Below, piece by piece: positions 45,416 through 50,556 of a stretch of 50,556 bases of DNA. A program made the translations under genes and the position numbers. Source of the stretch: Phycisphaerae bacterium (GTDB taxonomy: Bacteria; Planctomycetota; Phycisphaerae; SM23-33); assembly GCA_030745875.1 (NCBI GenBank), contig JASLNT010000095.1:1-50556 (forward strand), written 5' to 3'. Each line of letters opens with the position of its first letter. Positions within the stretch are counted from its first letter, which is position 1. The notes under the pieces were generated by a model. That model was not told the origin of the DNA and ran no database searches. It saw nothing but the letters and a program-made list of their open reading frames with translations.

Positions 45416-45464
45416 CAATCCAGTAGTTTCTACACAGCTTCGGGACAAGCAAAAAGGGACAAAC

Positions 45465-47930
45465 ATGAACAAGCAAATCACCATTGTGTTGTCAGCGATC
45501 GTAATGACTCTCTCACTCGGCATGGTCGTATTTGGCGCCAAGAGCAAAGTCCCCCCGCCCAAAACGCCTGAAGAAGCCGAACTCCGCATCCAGATCAACA
45601 TCGCAGGCACGGATTTCCGCGACCGCAAGAGATACGAACAGATCAAAGATCAACTCGCCAACCCCCAGTGGGCTCCCCTGCCGGAGGAAAAGGACGCGGC
45701 GGATTTGGTCGCACGACGCACTGCACTGCTGCTGGCCGACATCCGAAAAATGAAAGGAGCCCCGAACCTCTCGGCCGAGGCGAAGACGCTTTCCACCCTG
45801 ACCAGGAAGGTCAAAGCCCGCGGCGGCGACCGGACGGCGCTGCTGGCGGAGCTCTGTGCTGTGCGAAAGAAGATCGCCTTCGCCAATCCGCTCGTTCGCG
45901 GCATTGACAAACTGCTCTTCATCAAACGTCACCAGTCCCAGAATCACATTTGCGATCAGTATTTCGGGTGGGGTCATCGACCGGGCGGAGGGCTATTCGT
46001 CCTGTCCGATCCATTCGGCGCCAAACCGGTCCTCCGCAACGTGCTGGCCGATTCGGTCGTCCAAAAAGGGCGACTCAAGGGCACAAAGTTGGTCGGCGCG
46101 TTTCTTACGCCCGATTTGTCCTGCGACGCTAAAACGATAATGTTCGCCTACACCGAACCGAGCAGGGGCCGCGGCTGGTCGCCGCAACACTCGTTCCATA
46201 TCTTCAAGGTGAACGTCGATGGAAGCGGCTTGGAGCAGCTAACCGACGGGAAGTGGAATGATTTCGATCCGTGCTTCATGCCCAACGGCCGCATCGCGTT
46301 CATATCCGAACGTCGCGGAGGATTCGGACGATGCCATCCCCGCCCCGTTCCGACCTACACGCTGTATTCGATGCTGCCGGACGGAAGCGACATTATCCCC
46401 TTGAGTTACCATGAAACTAACGAGTGGAATCCAAGCATAGACCACAACGGGATGATCGTCTATTCGCGATGGGATTACATAGATCGCGGAGACTGCATCG
46501 CCCACCATCCGTGGATAACGTATCCCGACGGGCGAGACCCGCGGGCGATACACGGTAATTACCCCACAAGCCGCCGAGCCCGCCCCGACGCCGAACACCA
46601 GATCCGTGCAATCCCCGGATCGACACGCTACATCGCCACCGCCGTCCCGCACCACGGTCAGGCGTACGGCTCGCTGATCATATTCGATCCGCGCGTAGAG
46701 GATGACGGCGCGATGGGTCCGGTCAAACGACTCACCCCGGAGGAGAAATTCCCCGAGACAGAAGGCGGTTTCGGTCGTTACGGCACGCCCTGGCCGTTGA
46801 GCGAGAATTACGTGATTTGCACGTACGGTCCGGGCGGAGTGCGAGACCGCAACAATCCGCTTTCACTTTACCTGCTCGACAGTTTCGGCAATCGCGTGCT
46901 GATCCACCGCGACCCGAAGATCATGTGTCAGGACCCCATCCCCCTGCGCCCCAGGAAGAAACCGCCCGTCATCCCGCACAAAACGCAGAACGGTTTCCCC
47001 GTCGGACATCCCCGGCAAGGCCAGGCCGCCACCGTAAAGACCGCAACGATCCAGTGCATGAATGTTTACAACGGGCAAAAGCCCTGGCCGAAAGGCACGA
47101 AGATAAAATCGCTGCGAGTCTTCCAGATTTTCCCTAAAACCACCATCCCGATAAACAATCCCGACATTGGCATCGGCAGCGAATCGCTTGCGCGCGGCCT
47201 GCTGGGAACGGTTCCGGTCGAAGATGACGGCAGCGTAAACTTCACAGCGCCATCGGGCAAGTTGATCTACTTCCAAGTCCTCGATGCAAACGGAATGGCC
47301 GTACAGTCGATGCAATCGGTCACGTATGCTCATCCGGGCGAAACGCTCACCTGCCTGGGCTGTCACGAATCGCGTCACAAGGCCTCCGTCCCGACATCTG
47401 TTAAGACTGCTTTGAGACGTAAGCCTTCGACACTCAAGCCGCAAGGCGCGGGATCGTATCCGGTGTCGTATCCGCGGCTTGTCCAGCCGGTGCTCGACAA
47501 GAAATGCGTCCCCTGCCACACGAAGAACAACAACGACCCTAACGCAAAGAAGAAGGCTCCCGATCTAACGGGAGCCCCGGGCCAATGGACACGCGGCGGA
47601 TACGGAGGGGGCAAGCGCGTCTGGAGCCGGTCGTACATATCACTCACAGTCGACAAGAGCGGCGAGGGCGATCCAAGCAAGGGGTTCGCCTTTGCATTCA
47701 GCGGCAGACCTCCCGGACGGACGCCCACGCGCACCGTTCCGGGCCAGTTCGGGGCGCGCGGGTCGAAATTGTACGCCCATCTCAAGAAAGGACACCACGA
47801 CCTGAAACTAACCCCAGAGGAGCTCCACCGCATCACGCTTTGGCTCGACGCCAACAGCCTGTTCTACGGAGCGTACCATGACCTCGAAGCCCAGCGAAAA
47901 GGCCAGCGCGTAATGCCGAAGCTCGAGTAG
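45465..47930 (+). CDS. Hydrazine-synthase-alpha-like dihaem cytochrome c
   Basis: The 821-residue protein has a signal peptide (about 1-25). The middle is a beta-propeller-like region with WNDFDPCFMPNGRIAFISERRGG and WNPSIDHNGMIVYSRWDY, which matches the propeller of hydrazine synthase alpha-type proteins. Two haem-c motifs follow: CLGCH at 630-634 and CVPCH at 681-685. Length and motif order resemble HzsA of anammox bacteria. No HzsB or HzsC gene is adjacent, and this protein family occurs in planctomycetes outside the anammox group, so hydrazine synthesis should not be assumed. The ATG at 45465 follows AAGGGAC and starts the signal peptide; a much longer upstream open frame is rejected. Substrate unknown. 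Confidence 0.83.
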   Translation: MNKQITIVLSAIVMTLSLGMVVFGAKSKVPPPKTPEEAELRIQINIAGTDFRDRKRYEQIKDQLANPQWAPLPEEKDAADLVARRTALLLADIRKMKGAPNLSAEAKTLSTLTRKVKARGGDRTALLAELCAVRKKIAFANPLVRGIDKLLFIKRHQSQNHICDQYFGWGHRPGGGLFVLSDPFGAKPVLRNVLADSVVQKGRLKGTKLVGAFLTPDLSCDAKTIMFAYTEPSRGRGWSPQHSFHIFKVNVDGSGLEQLTDGKWNDFDPCFMPNGRIAFISERRGGFGRCHPRPVPTYTLYSMLPDGSDIIPLSYHETNEWNPSIDHNGMIVYSRWDYIDRGDCIAHHPWITYPDGRDPRAIHGNYPTSRRARPDAEHQIRAIPGSTRYIATAVPHHGQAYGSLIIFDPRVEDDGAMGPVKRLTPEEKFPETEGGFGRYGTPWPLSENYVICTYGPGGVRDRNNPLSLYLLDSFGNRVLIHRDPKIMCQDPIPLRPRKKPPVIPHKTQNGFPVGHPRQGQAATVKTATIQCMNVYNGQKPWPKGTKIKSLRVFQIFPKTTIPINNPDIGIGSESLARGLLGTVPVEDDGSVNFTAPSGKLIYFQVLDANGMAVQSMQSVTYAHPGETLTCLGCHESRHKASVPTSVKTALRRKPSTLKPQGAGSYPVSYPRLVQPVLDKKCVPCHTKNNNDPNAKKKAPDLTGAPGQWTRGGYGGGKRVWSRSYISLTVDKSGEGDPSKGFAFAFSGRPPGRTPTRTVPGQFGARGSKLYAHLKKGHHDLKLTPEELHRITLWLDANSLFYGAYHDLEAQRKGQRVMPKLE

Positions 47931-48066
47931 AAGCCCAACTCGAACAGCGATCCTCTCGCTTGCGACGTAGTATGGACAATTCGCAGTGATTCTGAATTTC
48001 TCATGCCATTACTGTTCCAAATGCGATATAGATACTACAGATTACTGCAAGGAAAGGACTCCAAAC

Positions 48067-49140
48067 ATGCGTTACGCCGTAATAATGGCCGGCGGAATCG
48101 GCCAGAGACTCTGGCCGCTGTCCAGGAAGCACCGCCCCAAACAGCTACTCAGCCTGATCGATGGCAAGAGCCTGCTGGATGTGGCTGTCGATAGGCTTTC
48201 GGGCATATTCGACAACGAGAATATCTACATCATCACCAACGCCGAGTACGTTGCCGACATAGCAGCCGCCCTACCGCAACTCCCGCCGGTCAACATCATC
48301 GGCGAGCCCGAAGGACGAGACACCGCCAACGCCGTGGCGCTGGGCGCCGCTATTCTGGCCGGTAAGGATCCCGACGGTACAATGGCCGTTTTCACCGCCG
48401 ACCACGTAATCCGTCCGGTCGGTCAGTTCGCCCAGAGCGTCGAGGTGGCCTGCCAGGCGGCGGAGTCCGACCGGGAGTCCCTGGTGACGTTCGGCATCAA
48501 ACCGACAAGTCCGCATACGGGTCTGGGGTATGTTCATTGCGACAAGGCGTCGGAGGGTGAAATCCTTGATGTCGTGGGGTTCGTCGAGAAACCCGATCAT
48601 TCCACCGCCCGACGTTACGTTGAAGACGGAAACTACTACTGGAACAGCGGGATGTTCGTCTGGACGATCCAGGCGATCCAGGCGGCCTTGGCTGAATTCT
48701 TACCCGATTCGAGAGACAAACTCGCCGCCGTCACCGAAGCGGTGTCCGAAGGCTCCAGTTTCACCGCCCTGATGGGCGAGATATATCCGCAACTGCAGAA
48801 GATCAGCATCGACTACGCCGTGATGGAGAAAGCCAACAAAGTGCGTATGGTCCCGCTGTCATGCGAATGGCTGGACATAGGCTCCTGGCCGGCGATCGAG
48901 AATGTCGCCGAACCAGACGATCTCGGCAACGCAGTAGTCGCCAGCACCACGGTCTTGCTCGATTCCTGCCACAACGTAATCGTCAGCGAAGACGATCACC
49001 TTCTGGCGGTTATAGGCATGGACGACTGCGTGATCGTCCACAGCCCTGACGCCACATTGATCTGCAAGAAATCCGATTCACAGCGGCTGAAGGAACTGCT
49101 TTCGATGATCGAGAACAAATCACCTGGAAAGTACTCTTAG
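48067..49140 (+). CDS. manC: Mannose-1-phosphate guanylyltransferase
   Basis: This enzyme makes GDP-mannose from GTP and mannose 1-phosphate for polysaccharide and glycoprotein synthesis. The 357-residue protein has the nucleotidyltransferase loop MAGGIGQRLWPLSR, then PKQLL, EPEGRDTANAVALG, TADHVI, FVEKPD and YYWNSGMFVW. It lacks the C-terminal isomerase domain of bifunctional ManC/AlgA. The ATG at 48067 follows AAGGAAAGGA at 8 nt. RuvX starts 16 bp downstream, so the two are probably cotranscribed. Confidence 0.93.
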   Translation: MRYAVIMAGGIGQRLWPLSRKHRPKQLLSLIDGKSLLDVAVDRLSGIFDNENIYIITNAEYVADIAAALPQLPPVNIIGEPEGRDTANAVALGAAILAGKDPDGTMAVFTADHVIRPVGQFAQSVEVACQAAESDRESLVTFGIKPTSPHTGLGYVHCDKASEGEILDVVGFVEKPDHSTARRYVEDGNYYWNSGMFVWTIQAIQAALAEFLPDSRDKLAAVTEAVSEGSSFTALMGEIYPQLQKISIDYAVMEKANKVRMVPLSCEWLDIGSWPAIENVAEPDDLGNAVVASTTVLLDSCHNVIVSEDDHLLAVIGMDDCVIVHSPDATLICKKSDSQRLKELLSMIENKSPGKYS

Positions 49141-49156
49141 ACCGGAGCGACGGGCT

Positions 49157-49603
49157 ATGGCCAGGTGGCTGGGTATCGATCATGGAAGCAAGCGCATAGG
49201 GGTGGCCGTGGGCGACGCCTCGGTGGCAATTGCGACTCCGGTGACAGTTCTTGACGGTGCGAGCTTCGATGAGGCAGCCGAGCAGATCCTCCGAATATCG
49301 GATGAACACGGCGCATCGGGGATCGTTGTGGGCTGGCCTCTGAACATGGACGACACCGAGGGCCCGCAGGGCAAGACCGCCAGGCAGTTCGCGTTGAATC
49401 TGGCCGAGCGCACAGCTCTGGATGTGAGACTGTGGGATGAGAGGCTCTCGAGTTTCCAGGCCGATCAAGCTCTCGCCGGCGCGTTTACGCGAAAGCAAAA
49501 GAAAGCACGTCAGGATGCGATAGCCGCCGCGGTAATCCTCCAGGATTTTCTTTCCGCCGGAGGCCCCCAAGGCGCACCGCGACCATCTGAGGTCACGGAT
49601 TGA
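49157..49603 (+). CDS. ruvX: RuvX/YqgF family putative Holliday-junction resolvase / pre-16S rRNA nuclease
   Basis: The 148-residue protein has the RNase H-like YqgF signatures: LGIDHGSKRIGVAVGD (first acidic residue Asp8), IVVGWPLNMDDTEGP, LWDERLSS (Glu) and QDAIAAAVILQDFL (last Asp). Length is normal. In other bacteria YqgF processes the 5' end of 16S rRNA; the name RuvX reflects an earlier resolvase prediction. GGAG precedes the ATG by 9 nt. It is coupled to manC by a short gap. Confidence 0.93.
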   Translation: MARWLGIDHGSKRIGVAVGDASVAIATPVTVLDGASFDEAAEQILRISDEHGASGIVVGWPLNMDDTEGPQGKTARQFALNLAERTALDVRLWDERLSSFQADQALAGAFTRKQKKARQDAIAAAVILQDFLSAGGPQGAPRPSEVTD

Positions 49604-49640
49604 GGTTCTGAAAGTTCAATTCAGTCCAGCTTGAAGAATG

Positions 49641-50291
49641 TTATTTGCCCTTCTTGCGGCTTTCGGCGGCAAGGGCTTCGAGTGCGGAAATCGGATCAAG
49701 CGGTTCGCCGCCTTCCTGCTCGGGAGCAGGTTCCGGCGCAGGTGCGGGCTCCGGTGCGGGAGCCGGTTCAGGCGCTGGCGCCGCTTCGACCACGACCTCG
49801 GGCTCGGCTACTTCAATCGGTTCAACCACTTCCGGAGCCGCAGCCTCGACGAGCTCCACCGGAGCAACATCAACCTCTTCGGCCTCGGGTTGGATTTCGA
49901 TCTCGACTTCTTCGGTGATAACCGTGGGACCGTCAATGGCCGAGCCTTCGGCGACCACCTGTCCGTCGCTCTTGATGGGCGCGACCTCTCCGGGCAGTCC
50001 GTCGACCTGAACGGTGAAGACTATCGGACCTATCGCCAGACGGTCTCCGGCGGACAGTTCCCCTTCACTTATCCGCTGATTGTTCAGATATGTACCGTTG
50101 CTTGAGGCAAGGTCCTTGACTCGTATTATGTCCCCTGGATCAAGGCGAAGCTCGCAGTGACGTCTGGAGACATTCAGGAGTGGTATCTGTAGTTCACACT
50201 CCTCGCCCCGACCGATAACGGAAACAGTGTTGGTCAGCGGGAAATCTTTCCGCTGGCCGTCCGGCTTGAACATTACAAGATTAACATCCAT
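49641..50291 (-). CDS. FHA-domain protein with Ala/Pro/Glu-rich tail
   Basis: The 216-residue protein has an N-terminal FHA domain (about 1-98) for binding phosphothreonine peptides: VIGRGEECELQIPLLNVSRRHCEL supplies the conserved Gly-Arg and Ser-x-x-His, and DLASSNGTYLN the Asn loop. The rest is a long acidic linker rich in Glu, Val and Pro, with four copies of an APAPEP-like unit (about 168-188), and a basic end. No catalytic domain is present, so it is probably an adaptor for a Ser/Thr kinase pathway; no kinase gene lies in this window. AGAGGA precedes the ATG by about 6 nt. It is convergent with ruvX. Confidence 0.92.
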   Translation of the reverse strand: MDVNLVMFKPDGQRKDFPLTNTVSVIGRGEECELQIPLLNVSRRHCELRLDPGDIIRVKDLASSNGTYLNNQRISEGELSAGDRLAIGPIVFTVQVDGLPGEVAPIKSDGQVVAEGSAIDGPTVITEEVEIEIQPEAEEVDVAPVELVEAAAPEVVEPIEVAEPEVVVEAAPAPEPAPAPEPAPAPEPAPEQEGGEPLDPISALEALAAESRKKGK

Positions 50292-50365
50292 TGGAGTCCT
50301 CTGAGTATCCTATACGTCCACAACGAAAACCACATCGCCAAACCGGATGTGACAGATAGCGATTT

Positions 50366-50393
50366 ATTGTATAATCCTGACGATTTGATGCAA
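50366..50393 (-). promoter_or_regulatory. Probable promoter of the FHA-protein gene
   Basis: On the minus strand, TTGCAT (50393-50388) and TACAAT (50371-50366) are separated by 16 bp. The leader would be about 70 nt. On the plus strand a TATAAT lies at 50370-50375, so the region could also fire to the right, towards the hairpin at 50435-50470. Confidence 0.5.
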
Positions 50394-50434
50394 GCATAAT
50401 TAGCCCGAGCTTTCAACCGGGATTTCCCAGATGT

Positions 50435-50470
50435 CATTGCGCCCGCGACCATCGCGGGGCTTTCGCAATG
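50435..50470. other. Large two-part hairpin element
   Basis: The outer stem is CATTGCG (50435-50441) with CGCAATG (50464-50470). The inner stem is CCCGCGA (50442-50448) with TCGCGGG (50452-50458), closed by a 3-nt loop. A 5-nt bulge (GCTTT) interrupts the 3' side. Fourteen base pairs in 36 nt is far above chance. No T-tract follows, so it is not a simple terminator; it could be part of an RNA gene, a leader of a gene beyond the window, or a dispersed palindromic element. Confidence 0.55.
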
Positions 50471-50556
50471 ATTGTATCCGATGCGTCGGCTTGAGCAAGC
50501 AGAATATGGGGTATGGGCATCGGACCATAGGCGTTGAACCGCGCCAGCGGTGAGGT

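Noticed and set aside
45120..45464. A longer start for the haem protein
   Set aside because: The extension runs through the divergent gene on the other strand and would bury the signal peptide. AAGGGAC precedes the ATG at 45465.
45465..47930. Evidence that this is an anammox bacterium
   Set aside because: Only an HzsA-like protein is present. The family occurs more widely in planctomycetes, and no partner subunits are in the window.
50500..50556. Signal recognition particle RNA at the right edge
   Set aside because: GAACCGCGCCAGCGGTGAGG looks vaguely like the SRP apical region, but the diagnostic GGTCCGGAAGG segment is absent and the sequence is cut off.

Overview
The window reads as a chromosome segment from a planctomycete, probably a member of the Phycisphaerae or a related class. 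This is an inference from family content, not from a marker gene: an ECF sigma factor coupled to a giant membrane protein, a YdjY-type domain protein, a hydrazine-synthase-alpha-like dihaem cytochrome, a MoxR/DUF58/BatA/von Willebrand A operon ending in a squalene-cyclase-like repeat protein, and a PilM-PilN fusion with a PilO-like protein and secretin. Composition is moderately GC-rich throughout. I see no rRNA, tRNA, insertion sequence, prophage or CRISPR array. Coding density is high, with many 4-bp ATGA/GTGA overlaps.

Layout. 1-5603: a sigma factor overlapping a 1568-residue alpha-2-macroglobulin with a cytoplasmic anti-sigma-like head. 5921-10147: argB, argF, rph, a SPOR-like lipoprotein and rdgB, behind a good sigma70 promoter. 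10115-12138 (minus): a membrane protein and a YdjY-ExbD-like fusion. 12346-20819 (minus): a type IV pilus/type II secretion-like platform (PilM-PilN fusion, PilO-like protein, unknown bitopic protein, secretin), the secretin having its own promoter and a long leader. 20957-23160: a MtaB-type tRNA methylthiotransferase and a family-4-type uracil-DNA glycosylase.

23273-36477: six co-directional genes, namely MoxR ATPase, DUF58, two large vWA membrane proteins, a 1420-residue membrane protein carrying four Gln/Gly repeat blocks, and a secreted cyclase-repeat protein. They look like one envelope-associated chaperone/scaffold system. 36512-41976 (minus): a DUF72 protein, then a lesion-bypass cassette (DUF6504-like protein, Y-family polymerase, DnaE2) in which 7-bp tandem repeats lie at the head of both polymerase genes. 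42378-50291: an FMN-binding TPR protein, a STAS protein, a divergent RNase HII, the haem protein, mannose-1-phosphate guanylyltransferase, RuvX and an FHA protein.

The points most worth a second look are the sigma/anti-sigma/macroglobulin fusion with a membrane hairpin in its bait region, the heptamer repeats in the polymerase cassette, the extreme Gln/Gly repeats in the MoxR operon, and a 20-bp double-repeat motif found at nearly the same distance (112 and 111 bp) upstream of both argB and the FMN-binding gene. All functional statements come from reading motifs by eye; no database search was run.
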